This document shows, one piece after another, positions 26,225 through 37,155 of a stretch of DNA of 64,000 nt (position 1 is the stretch's first letter; each line of letters begins with the position of its first letter). The notes beneath the pieces were generated by a model. It made no database searches and was not told the origin of the DNA. It worked only from the letters and a program-made list of their open reading frames with translations. Origin of the DNA: Amoebidium appalachense (Eukaryota; Ichthyosporea); the NCBI GenBank assembly GCA_963693365.1, contig CAVNZM010000001.1, forward strand, positions 14,074,001-14,138,000, in the 5' to 3' direction. A program made the translations under genes and the position numbers.

Positions 26225-28273
26225 TTATTCCGGCGCGCACTTTTTGTGCACGATAAACACACACGAATCCCTTTCACATTTGATCGCCAAACCCGACAAA
26301 AATGCATTCCCGATCCCTTTACCGCAATTCACGCACTTTTTCCCTTTCACCGAGCACGCCACATACGTGTGTTCATGCGTGCTCGCACTATTCAACGTGC
26401 CGCATATAGACGGCCCGGGTTTCCCACCCAAATCTCCGCTCATAGGCAAACCCACATCTCCCGGAAAATCGATCGTCACGCCGTCCTCCCCAGCCTGAAA
26501 AACCGGTGGAGACAGTGTTGAAATTACGGAAATTTGGGGGGCCTCAGCTGCCGGCGCCGTCGGCCTAACACCCGAGGTTTGCCTCCTGTCCGTCACCATG
26601 ACAAGTCCCGACCCGCTACCCGAACTATCCATGCTCCCTTTCCGTGACCGACCCCCACCGGGAGAACCCGAAAGTCTCCCCCCCACCATCAGGGGGCTAG
26701 GGGGGGCACTAGTCGTAGTCAACTCGAATCCGCCCATGTCGCTATCCTCCTCGAAAAGGGGCAATTCCTTAATCTGGGACCCCCCCGACTGGCTCAATGT
26801 CGACATATAGGAACCCCCCGACGAATATCCGCCCTCGTCGTCTATTGACGGCTCGCGGCTACACTCGCGGCTGGCAGAATCGGAAAACATGGCCGATCCG
26901 CCCAGGTTGGGGACGTTGTCGACGCTGTTTGCTCGCCGTACAGACGAAATTAGGAGCTGGCTCTGTGTGCGAAGGAGCGAAGGTTGGTGGGACCGCACCC
27001 CAGATGTCCTCGGCATGGACTGGGCCGACGCCGGAGCGGAATTTGGACCCCCCCTGTGTCCCAAAAAAGTTGGGTTGTAGGCACCCTGTGCACGAACAAT
27101 CTGCTCTTGGTAGTACCTCCGCATCCACCGTGCGAGAGCGTAAAAAAGTGACGTGCACCGGGGGTTCACAACGGAAATTTCAATGTGGGGGGTTTTTATG
27201 TCGCGCAATTTCTTTCGCAGCGACGACACGTGTATTCTGCACGCGCTGGATTTATCCACGAGATCCGCCTTTGTGCCCACGAAAAGTATTGGGACCCCTG
27301 AATCCGCCCCCCTCGCAACCAGGATCCGGTTGCGAATTTCGCGGCATTTTTCGAAAGTTGCGGGGTCCGTAAGGTCGTGCACTAAGATGAAGCTGTGGCC
27401 GGTTTCAAAATAGCGGGATTCTTGGCTTAGTCCCCTTGAACCCCCCCCGGTGTCCACAATTTCTAACGTGCAATCAACACCCTCTGCCTGAATCGTTTTC
27501 GTGACCCGATCCTCTGTTGTCGGTACGTGGCCGTCAACAAATGCCCCGGTGGCAAACCTTTGAGTGAGCGCCGTTTTTCCAACCCCGGGGGGTCCAAGAA
27601 CAACTACGCGCATAGAACCCCCGCCCAACACGTGCGAGACGTCCTTCACCTCCATTATTTTGATAAAATCCTGCGGCGATGTCGAAACTTTTACCCGCTC
27701 GAGTTTCCGTAATTGCCACGCCGGCAGGCCGCCCTGGGAGGTGGGTACGGACGAAGGTGGTGCGGTTCTGAGCTCGTGTACCTGCGCCGGGTGTTTTTGC
27801 TCGACCATTTTATGCACGCTGGGAACAACAACCAGACTACCGCTCTTTTTCAATGACCCATTCTGCTGCCTGCCGTTTGGTGATCCACCCGTTCCCCCCG
27901 TGACCCTCCGAGTATGAAATGCGAGAGTGTTGTCGTCTAAATTCGGGAGATGTGGCTCAGATACTGCCCTTCCCCTTTTGCCAAACGAAGTTGTGCTTGT
28001 GGTTTGTTCGGGGTCGATCACCGTTAGCGTGAATGATGGCTGCCGTGTTGTGGATCTAGACAAGGGGGGGTTTTTCAGGTCACCGCTACTGCCGTGGCTA
28101 CCTGTCAACATGCCTGAAAAAAGCTTCCCCCCACTATCCCCCGAACTTACATGTTTTACGTCTAACGGTTTGGTAAAATTCACATCTTCAACTTGTCGTT
28201 GCAGTAGTAGGAGGGACCCTGTTCTGGCCCGCCGCCCACCATCTGACTTCGGTGATTGCCGAGTTAACGGCAT
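26225..28273 (-). CDS. Ras-like GTPase with long tails and an atypical C1 finger (682 aa)
   Basis: Single uninterrupted frame. Residues 1-220 are Ser/Gly/Thr-rich and probably disordered. Residues 221-390 form a Ras-like G domain: G1 GPPGVGKT (227-234), switch I PTTED (251-255), G3 VDTGGGS (273-279), G4 GTKAD (333-337), and a probable G5 around SVVN (367-370). Compared with Ras, DTAGQE is DTGGGS, so the catalytic Gln is lost, and NKxD is TKAD. Nucleotide cycling is therefore likely altered (inference). Residues 395-630 are a second Ser/Gly-rich tail with repeated RxxS sites. Residues 633-679 resemble a C1 diacylglycerol/phorbol-type zinc finger: C647-x2-C650, C666-x4-C671, H676-x2-C679. C1 domains normally have C-x2-C at the third pair and a final Cys seven residues later; here the protein ends three residues after C679. 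There is no CAAX box, so the C1-like finger may replace lipidation for membrane contact. It is intronless while its neighbours have 30-60 codon exons. Confidence 0.85.
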   Translation of the reverse strand: MPLTRQSPKSDGGRRARTGSLLLLQRQVEDVNFTKPLDVKHVSSGDSGGKLFSGMLTGSHGSSGDLKNPPLSRSTTRQPSFTLTVIDPEQTTSTTSFGKRGRAVSEPHLPNLDDNTLAFHTRRVTGGTGGSPNGRQQNGSLKKSGSLVVVPSVHKMVEQKHPAQVHELRTAPPSSVPTSQGGLPAWQLRKLERVKVSTSPQDFIKIMEVKDVSHVLGGGSMRVVVLGPPGVGKTALTQRFATGAFVDGHVPTTEDRVTKTIQAEGVDCTLEIVDTGGGSRGLSQESRYFETGHSFILVHDLTDPATFEKCREIRNRILVARGADSGVPILFVGTKADLVDKSSACRIHVSSLRKKLRDIKTPHIEISVVNPRCTSLFYALARWMRRYYQEQIVRAQGAYNPTFLGHRGGPNSAPASAQSMPRTSGVRSHQPSLLRTQSQLLISSVRRANSVDNVPNLGGSAMFSDSASRECSREPSIDDEGGYSSGGSYMSTLSQSGGSQIKELPLFEEDSDMGGFELTTTSAPPSPLMVGGRLSGSPGGGRSRKGSMDSSGSGSGLVMVTDRRQTSGVRPTAPAAEAPQISVISTLSPPVFQAGEDGVTIDFPGDVGLPMSGDLGGKPGPSICGTLNSASTHEHTYVACSVKGKKCVNCGKGIGNAFLSGLAIKCERDSCVFIVHKKCAPE

Positions 28274-28350
28274 TCTATAAGAATGTTGGCTAAGGATCCC
28301 TGTGTAGGATCATTTTGGAGAGCGCCTAATGGAATGGGACCTGCAAGTAG

Positions 28351-28442
<92 letters not shown>

Positions 28443-29975
28443 ATATGTGTGCGTGTTTTTGTGTGTGTGTTCGTATGGGCTAAGACTAGACGAGATGTGC
28501 ACCAGAGCTAGTTATAGTGGTGGCTCAGATGGAATCACGAGGTGTCCACGTCCCTGCGCTATGTGAAAAAAGAAATTGCCTAGATTCGTTGTGTAAGAGC
28601 TACTACCATCTACTTATATTAGTAACGTGACTGGGGCACACTACAAATTCTTCACACCCGGTTTCAAAAGATCCGTTCTTGCAGGCCTAAATAATTAGGA
28701 TCCGTAGATCTAATAGGATTAGTGCACCAAGTTATCAGTCGATGGAAAATGTGCCTTGCATATGTTGCCCAGCAAAGGTCAATTACAGCCAATGCATACT
28801 ATGTTTCTTTCAATACACTATATCTTACTAGAAAGAAATACATATATGGTGCATATGTGTTATACTATGGGTAGTTGGCGCGTGGGCGTAACCTCTACAG
28901 AGATATATCGATAGGCAAACGTCAAAACGTAGCTGGTGCCACAGACACAAAACGGATCTACTCAACATTTGACCAGATCGGGAAGGCTTACAGGCAGGAA
29001 CTCAGCCTCATCCGAATTTCAAGGTGTATATCTCAACGTGTGTTTTTCATGTGTTGCTATGTACAAATGCAACGATTCACCTACTGTACTAACAATTTTG
29101 TATGTATCGAAAACAGAATATCTGTTTGTAAAAACCGGCCATGAGCTCATTAGAAAAGGATTTTTCTTGGCCAAGCAGACAAAGTCTTAGAAAATTGTCC
29201 TGGCCCACAAGAAGCAACCCTTCAGGAGAAAAGGGACAAGTTCGAGAAAAACTAAATCTTCTATGGATAGCTCAGCGTAAATATGAAGTTTAATGACTTT
29301 CCCGGAGCCGGATCACCAAACTACCGGTTGGAGTCAAATACAGCGCAATGATTGGTGTAGAGTGCACCGCTCGTTGCTTTGTGATGATTACGAAACTGAT
29401 TCAGTGAACCGTTTTTTCTAAAAACAAAATTCAATGCCGTAATGACGTAAAATCGGGGCGCAATACTTTAGAAGAAACAACGAGGTACGTGCTCATGCGC
29501 TTATTTACAGTACAGCCGTCTAATCATTAGAAACAGCATCGGCTGTAACATAAACTGCCTACAAAATATAATGCTAATAAAGATAACATGTTCAATTATT
29601 TATTTGCCCACTAGATAACTCAAGCCACTGCCATTTTGTGAACATGAATCGGAGCCGCCAATTCTTAAAGATTGAGAACATGGTACCCCTCAAATTACAG
29701 TCATATGCAACAGGAACTCGGACTAAGAGATCGTAATGCGTGGCTGCCCATGCCGTCCTCGGGGCTTCGAGCCTTCGACTCGCTCTGAGTCGCTCCGCGG
29801 ACCACTTTGTGTGACACGCCACCAGGAATCGCCAGATTTCTGGTATTATACCGTCAAAGTGCATATGAAAGTTGCGTCATCGCCATGACGTCATCCCTGC
29901 CTGCTGCTGTACGCACAGACAAGGTACAACGGAATGCCAGGAATTTTTGGCGTTTCTCCTCATACCCAAGAAAGT
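28274..29975. other. Intergenic, no gene assigned
   Basis: (GT)n of about 44 units at 28352-28440 lies about 80 bases upstream of the GTPase start. The rest is ordinary AT-moderate sequence with short open frames and no recognised domain. Confidence 0.55.
28352..28440. repeat. (GT)n microsatellite, ~44 units
   Basis: Uninterrupted GT run in the 5' flank of the GTPase gene, where (CA)n would be read on its sense strand. Confidence 0.95.
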
Positions 29976-30146
29976 ATACTTCGCTTGATGAATCAAGCTC
30001 TATTTAGAGATGTATTTAGGCCAACTGATTGGTTGGAATAGTGTTCCAACAATCAGTGGCCACCCGACTATGGTATATAGGCGGCGACTCGTTCTACATA
30101 CTCGTCTTAGCTTCAAAGTTTGTTCCCCCGTCGGCCCCTACTTAGC
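29976..30146 (+). repeat. Left copy (A1) of the DIRS-type terminal repeat
   Basis: Starts atacttcgcttgat and ends cccctacttagc. Holds perfect hairpins CTTGAT-GA-ATCAAG and GTTGGAA-TAGTG-TTCCAAC and a TATATAG box at about 30073, so it may carry the promoter. It differs from the right copy by small indels and substitutions. Confidence 0.85.
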
Positions 30147-30334
30147 TGTAGAGGGCCGACAGACGGCAGGAGGCTCGGCTTAGCTCGGTAGGGCGGCGTG
30201 GCGCCCGGGTAGCAGTTGTGAAGCGTAATTAGCAGTGGTGGGTAAATCTAAATAGATAGCTATTTGCGTAGGCCGTGAGCTGCTGCAGCACCCACGGCCT
30301 GAGGGCAACTGGGCTGCGGCCCTTTCTAGTTAGG

Positions 30335-30395
30335 TTCTACGAGCGCGCGTAGTGCTGTAGGTAAACTGTTTGCGAGCGCGCGTAGTGCTGCAGAT
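30335..30395 (+). repeat. Direct repeat gagcgcgcgtagtgctg in DIRS leader
   Basis: The word gcgagcgcgcgtagtgctg and its near copy occur 34 bases apart, just before the RT start codon. Confidence 0.8.
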
Positions 30396-30427
30396 AGGTG
30401 TAGTGTCTCAATTTCTCGGAAGGCAGG

Positions 30428-32357
30428 ATGGGAGAGGCAAGTGATGCATCCCAACTGCCATTGTATCAGAGAGTTCGTGCCTGTGTAGATGAGCGGGAGC
30501 GTGGGGGTGCGTCTAAAGAAGGTTTGTTCTGGATTAAGTACGGCATCACACCAGAATGGAAGAGTGCGCGTCCTGCCCCTTTTGATGCAGGTGGCTATCT
30601 GGATATCGGCGAAGTTTCAGAGGCAGAAGCGGTGGTGGAAGTTGAACGGTTATTGAGTAAGGGGGCCCTCGAGACAGTGCCTGAAAGCGCAAAATGGTGT
30701 GTTTCAAAGTCTTTTGGGCTGCGGAAGCCCAACGGCAACGTCCGGTTCATTATTGATATGCGTCCTGTGGATGAATACGCCGTCGAACGTGGTGTCAAGT
30801 ACGAAACCCTCAGCGACTTGCGGGCGCTCGCGCAGCCGGGTGACCACGCTTTCAGTTTCGACCTCGAAGACGGATATGTTGCACTAGCCATTCAACCCCG
30901 GTTCCAAATTCGTGTGGGGGGACAACTCTACCAGTACACGGTGTTTCCCTTCGGTTACTCCCTCAGTCCCTACTTTTTCATGCGCCTTATGCGCGAGTTC
31001 GCGCGTCGGTTACGTGCACCGCGGCATCCGTTCGTTGGATTTCCTCGATGACTGGGCCATCTTCGAACAGGCGGCACGGGCACTCGACACACGCGGAGTG
31101 GTGGAGCAGGAATTGAAAGCCACCGGCATTAAGAAGCATCCGAATAAGTGTCATTGGGACCCAGTGAGTGCCCTCGACCATTTGGGCATCCACATAAATT
31201 TGGAGGAAGGGTATTTGTCTCCTACAGTGGCGTCTTTGGAAAAATTATCGGGGGAAACACGTTCTTTAATGGCTAAGGCGCGCCAAGGACGGCGGTGGGT
31301 GGAAAAGAAGCAGGTGGCTAGATGGCTAGGGTTGGTTGTTAGTTTGCGTGCGGCGGTGCCTCAATGTACTCACGGTTGTCCGGCCGGCCCGGGTGTATGG
31401 TGCTCTACGTGGCGGGAACTGGCATAGCTTTGTGCGGTTAACGGGTCGGCAGCTACGCATTATCGGTAAAACCATGGGTATAATAGGTCGGCTTCCCTGC
31501 ACGGAAATCTGGCCTGAGCCTACCACGGTGACGGCCACTCTCATCACAGATGCTGCCACCTCACATGGGCGGAGGGCAGTACTACAGTTGGGCCTACCAA
31601 CCACGCAGTTTGTGGAGGCTTTCGGTCGTTGGGCGGAGAGTGATGCACCGCGGGCGGCTGCAGTGGCTAGTGCGAGGGCCTACTCGAGGCCTACCGCAGG
31701 CCCGAAATGCAGGCCCTAATCCAACGCCAGCGCGTACGCTGGCAGTCAGACGCCCAGGCCGCGTTGGGCGCAGTGCTCAAGAAGGGCAGCAGCAGCCCCG
31801 CCATGCAGCGAGTGCTATGGCAGCCAGCTGCAGTTGTGTTTGGAAAAGGGGCTCCCCTGGCCCCAAGAGCTGTCATACATTCCGGGCGAAGTGAACGACC
31901 GTGCGGATTGGTTGTCGCGGATTGATCCCCGCCACAAGTGGTCGGTTACCCCTGCGGGGGTCGAGCGTATCGAGCAGACACTCAGATTGCACACGGCGGT
32001 GGATCGGTTTGCTACACCCGTAACAGCAGTCAAACCCACGTTTCACACATGGACCGCGGTGGTCCCCGTGAGTGGTGGGCAGGATGGGCTTGCCACCGAA
32101 TGGCAGGCCCCCACCTGGTGGGCGCCACCGTTTCCGTTGATCAAGCGGACAGTGGCGAAGATACAGCGGGAACGTGCGCAGGGAGTATTAGTAGTCCCGG
32201 TGTGGGACACCGCCTTATGGTGGCCGGTGGTGCAAGGGATGGCACAGGGGCCACTCACGCGGACCTAGCCCCCGAAGAAGTGGTGTTTCCGGTCGGTGTC
32301 CGGTCTTGGCGAATGCGTGTCTTCCTATTGGACGGCAGCACCCGCCCCCCTTATTGA
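30428..32357 (+). pseudogene. DIRS-type RT-RNase H polyprotein, frameshifted
   Basis: The RT starts at 30428 (207 codons) with KPNGNVRFIIDMR, FDLEDGYVALAIQP (motif A) and FPFGYSLSPYFFMRLMREF (motif B). A shift near 31020 moves to the frame with the catalytic motif C, LDFLDDW, and LGIHINLEEGYLSP. A second shift near 31400 leads to an RNase H start, LITDAATSHG. A third, around 31640-31830, leads to YIPGEVNDRADWLSR (the RNase H end), DRFATPVTAV and WWAPPFPLIKRTVAKI. These blocks in this order are typical of DIRS-order elements. At least three frame breaks make it inactive as read. There is no tyrosine recombinase after it. Confidence 0.75.
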
Positions 32358-32456
32358 TTGGATGAAAATCACTTGCCGCGCCGCTTCTGCCATCCAGCTT
32401 TGTGTATTATTTCTGTAAAATAAGAATGTGGTCGCAGGTAGCAACAACATATCTAA

Positions 32457-32625
32457 ATACTTCGCTTGATTCATCAAGCTCTATTTAGAGATGTATTTAG
32501 GCCAACCGGGTTGGAATAGTGTTCCAACAATCAGTGGCCACAGTAGGGAGCCCACTATGGTATATAGGCGGCGACTCGTTCTACTCGTCTTAGCTAATTT
32601 GTTTCCCCGTCGGCCCCTACTTAGC
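32457..32625 (+). repeat. Right copy (A2) of the DIRS-type terminal repeat
   Basis: Same hairpins and tatataggcggcgactcgtt word as the left copy. It has an extra cagtaggga insertion and a compensated hairpin loop (CTTGAT-TC-ATCAAG). Confidence 0.85.
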
Positions 32626-32693
32626 CCCACCCACCCGCCCGAGCTGTGTTGGGCATTTCCCCGTCTTTAGCTAGTCTCTTGCTGATTGGCTAC

Positions 32694-32795
<102 letters not shown>

Positions 32796-33540
32796 TCCAT
32801 GACACACACACACACACACGTACACAAACACACGCCCACGCATTGAGGGTAGTGGAGGGGGAGGATAGGGTAGAGGGGTTTTCTTCGTGCGGTGTGTTTA
32901 TTTGGATTTTGCTCGTAGCTAATGATAGAGAGGCAGTGCATGCCATGGTATGTGTACGTTTCTGATGATCGTGCCCGAGGGGCACTTGGCTGAGCCGAGC
33001 CAATAAGCAAATCGAAAGCAACAACATATCTAAAGTATGCTCGTTCTCGACTGGGTTACAACCGAAAATGTTGCCTAAGCAGGAAGTGTACTGTTTCTGA
33101 ATTTTTGCATATTGTTGCACTTGGAGGTGTGACAAAATTATCTGAAATCCAGTTAAAGTAGAATGAAAACTTTTTGACCCAGGAATGCTAATAATATTTC
33201 TATTTTATTTCGGATGAAGACTCATCTTGGCGCCTTGTAAGATGAAGATTCATTTTAGGCGCGTAAAACCCCTAGATCTTGGTTTAAGGAGACGGACAGT
33301 TATACCCATGAAGTATGTCGTATTGGGGTTCTACTGAACTGTTGGCTTCGGCAGTACCCGTGTTACGTGTAGTGTTTCTATTTGTTTGTGGTTTTGACAA
33401 ATAAATCATCCGAAAGTTTAGTAGCTGTGAAAAATTTATCAAGTTCTATTGGGCCCCGATCAAAAGGTAAGTGAACCATTTTCTATTTATCCTAGATGTG
33501 CTGGCGCTTAAGTAACTTTAAACTGAGGGCCTTGGGGTCT

Positions 33541-33789
33541 TAGAGGGTAATGTGGTATTAATTATTACCGAGCGGGTAAGCTCCTCGCCTCCGACGCAGG
33601 AGGCACCTGGTTCGAATCCCGGGATGTAGCGCATTGGGGATCGGATGCCCTGATGGGACTCACCTGGGTGCAGAACTATGGCAATGATGGCCCTCTAAGC
33701 TAACTCCAACCGGGGTAGTCAAGGATCGGATGCCTTGGCTATTCCGGAAAGTTTTTTGTGTATGATTATTTAAGTGTGTATGATTATTT
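33541..33789 (+). mobile_element. tRNA-like SINE head
   Basis: A box-A-like word (ttaccgagcgggtaag, about 33566) and an exact box B (ggttcgaatcc, 33609-33619) are separated by about 35 bases. Between them GCCTCC-GACGCA-GGAGGC can form an anticodon-like stem. No acceptor stem pairs, so it is tRNA-derived rather than a tRNA gene. A duplicated ggatcggatgcc word lies downstream. Confidence 0.55.
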
Positions 33790-33898
33790 AAGTTGTTATC
33801 TCCTCCGTATCCGAGAGTGAGGGCTTTTGTATTTTCTTCTCCGAGATATCGGTGATATCTCGATGGCTTCTATTTTGCTGAGCATATCAATAAAGTCA
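33790..33898 (+). mobile_element. ~110-bp AATAAA-ending short element, copy 1
   Basis: Flanked by gtgtatgattattt on both sides (33776-33789 and 33899-33912, with a third copy at 33758-33771), which looks like a target-site duplication. Contains the perfect hairpin CGAGATATC-GGT-GATATCTCG and ends in caataaagtca. Confidence 0.65.
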
Positions 33899-34563
33899 GT
33901 GTATGATTATTTTTTCTTTTGACTGGATTTATTCGACGGAAAGATATGCAAGTATGCACGGCATACTGAGAAGACAATAAAAACTTCACGAGTTATCCAG
34001 TAACAAGTGCATACTGAGATACCTGAACACTGTGTGAAAATCATATAAATACTCCATGTAACGACCAACAGAATTCAACAAAAAGTCTAAAGTGTTCACA
34101 TTGCCAGCTAGTGTAGCAGACACCCGTAGGGAAAGAGGTAAAACACGACATAAAAACTCACACCTATCTGAACATGCTTGCGATTAAAAAGCTCAGCACA
34201 AAAGTGGCACCAGCGGCGATGAAAACAAGAATTACAGTGCCACTGCACAACTTCCCAGGCAATATCAACATCAGAGCACCATACAGACTTATCTACTAGG
34301 GTGCCACGGTATCCATACGTACAGCAGGAGAAATGTATCCTGCCAAAGCTCCCAAAAAGCGATAATGATCAGTACGGTGTTGCCTAAGGAACATAACACA
34401 TGCCGACTGAGTTTTACCTTTGATTTCTCTATCAGAACGAGAAAGAAACTTATACTGCGTATGGTAATAACGCGAAAAGGCAGAAAAAACAGAAAGAGAA
34501 AAGAAAGAGGGAGTGAGATAGCGAGAGGAAGAATCAGGTTGAAAGAGGGTAGGCTGAGGACAT

Positions 34564-37155
34564 TCAATCAGAAGTAGCGTTGGTGAATCGGGGGGGAAGA
34601 GGGATGGAGGGAGGGGGGGGAAAGAAAGCATAAAGAGGGTGACCATCAGGTAGCCTAACTAAATGAAAACAAAAACGAAGAGACAATTCCTCCATACGAC
34701 AAACAGCAGACGACAATCCAAACATACTGATTAAGGGAGGCACAAACCGAGTACGAAACAAAGTGCGCAGCGCAGTACCCTGAAAATTGTCGAACTCTTT
34801 CAGCGCAATGGCCGCCTCGCGAGGTGGGGCGCAGGCCAATAGCGGAAGTCCATATTCGAAAGTCGGCCGTAAAAAAGTTTTATAGTAGAGAAGAAGGTTC
34901 GCAGGATGGATCACAGACTCCTGTTGAAACATATTTGACACGATGTGAAGCTTACCCTTCGCACGAGCGATCCGTGCCGTGAGGAGCTTGCGGAAATCAA
35001 TACCCCGTGCAGTAAAAGGAATACCTAAATAGTCATAGGTGCTCTGAACAGGAATAGGAAGACCGGCCAATCGAAAGGAAGTGTTCTTCGAAAAAGTAGC
35101 ACACTTTGCAATTCCGACTGTCATGAGATTCTCGGTGCACCATTGATCCACCTGACGAAGCATCTGGTGCATGACAGCTTCGGTTAAGGAACAAAGAACA
35201 ATATCGTCCGCAAAAAGGAGACCCGGTACACGGCGGGTATGCAGTTGGCCAAAGGGTTCGAGGGCGCAGGCTAAATCGTCAATGAAAACGTCAAACAACA
35301 TCGGACTCAGGAGGGACCCCTGCAGAAGACCCCGAGAACGGGAAAAACCGGGTGTTAATGTTCCATTGACCGCCGCTCGTCCGCGAGTGGTATCGAACAA
35401 CGCTTGCAGAAGACGGCCAAAGGGGGCTGGTAAGCCCCGCATAGCCACATCAGCAGCTTATGCCATAACAAACCAGTGGGTACGGTGTCGTAGGCGTTCT
35501 TAAGGTCGATGAAGACAACGTGTGGAGAGCCAGAAGTAATGGATTCATGGAGTAACAGACTGTGAGTATAACACGAATAGGCATGACGAAAGCCCCCTTG
35601 AAGGGAAGAAAGACGGAACACGGCGTTTAAAGAATCGTCGGTGTTAAACGCGCGAAGCATGCAACCCTCGAAGAGCCGACGAAAAACGTTGGTAAGTGTG
35701 ACGGGACGAAAGTCGTTAATGACCCCCTGCGATACCTTCTTACGAACGGGTGTAACGATTGTGTCAAGCCACGAATTTGGAATAAACCCGAGTTTGAAAA
35801 AAGCCGAAAAAAACTCACTAAGAAGGACAGCAAAAGGGGGGGGGGGGGGGGGGGGGGGACTCTGCACGATTACGGGGCGGAAGCACGGGAGAAAGAACCT
35901 TGAAAAGCCCGGGAGGAAGAGCATCCGGCCCGCACGCCTTGCGGGGTTTTAACGCCCGTATAGCACCAAAAACAGCCGAAGAATTGAAATAACTATGAAA
36001 AGTGCCCGGGAACGATCGGTCCGGCTTCCAACTCGGCGGCTGGGAGAGGCCAGCGGGCGGTGATGGAACCGTGGACACGTTAGGAAGCGAAAATAGGGAA
36101 GCATAATAGTCATCGACGGATTCAGCGACGGAGATGGAAGGAGACGGGGCATAGACTTGCACGGAAGGCCCAAACCGACCGGCGGATTTCCAGACCGATA
36201 ATGCTTCCTGTAGAGGCAACAACTGTCGTAGGGACTGCAAAACGTGAGACTGTCTCAGCCGAACGGAAGGGTACTCAACCGTGCCCACCACCTGCTCGCC
36301 AAGGGCAAATAGGAACTCAACAAACTCATTATAACAAACCTCCAAAATAGCCGGGTTCCGCTTCCGCTGCGCACGGGCGTCGCACACTGCGGCAAGAAAG
36401 AAGCCATGAACCGACTCATACTCCTTGACAGCGAGTAACTGGTTTAACTTGTGCTTGAAACCGCGAGATAAGAGGCGGCCGTTAGTCTGAGTAGCCCTGC
36501 CGAAGTGAACAGGGAAGGAAACCGAAAATTCTACAGGGGAATGGTCCGAACTACGCCGTAAGGAATCGGGTGGGGAAATTACTCGAAGAGTGGAGTCCCA
36601 AAACGAGGCACCCCAGTCAGTCGCGTGGTTAGCGAAAACGCGAGGAAGACGGACAAGGTGCTTTCGAAGAAGGTTGGCGAGGACACGAGCACGGTCAGAA
36701 AAAGGACGAAACTGTGCTGGGGACGGGGTATGTTCCCTATCACACGGAACCACTGGACAATTGCAGTCACCGATAAAAACTTGAGAAACGGGAATTTGGT
36801 TAACCACGGCTGACAAAGTGTCAGTACCTAACGATGGAGGAAAGTACACGAAAGACAAAGTCCACGCACGAAACTGGATGGTGACGAAAGACTCATGCGC
36901 CGTAATGACCCTGCAATCCGAACGAATGCTAGGATTGGCTAAAACCGCGATGCCGCCTCGGGAGAAACCAGTCGATGACGAAGACCCAATCAAAAATCCG
37001 GATTGCTCCAACTGATGATGATTATAGAACCATGTCTCGGCAAGAACAACAAAAGAATAGGCACGAACAGAGTCGAAAATGTATTGCAACTGCGGGGATT
37101 GTAAACCATGAACATTCCAAAACAAAAAAGAAAGAGGTTGAGATTGTTGAGCCAT
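34564..37155 (-). pseudogene. LINE ORF2: AP endonuclease and reverse transcriptase, two frame breaks
   Basis: The endonuclease at the N-terminus shows FWNVHGLQ, VLAETWF, IGDCNCPV and SSDHSPVEF, i.e. the N, E, D/N and SDH catalytic blocks of APE-type enzymes. The RT follows with NDFRPVTLTNVF, GGFRHAYS, FIDLKNAYDTV (motif A), GLLQGSLLSPMLFDVFIDD (motif B) and LLFADDIVL (motif C), then a thumb region. The frame breaks first at the poly-G tract 35837-35858 (poly-C on the sense strand), just before the RT core, and again near 35440. All catalytic residues are kept, so decay is recent or the breaks are homopolymer-related. It begins with ATG at 37155, inside ORF1. Confidence 0.85.
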
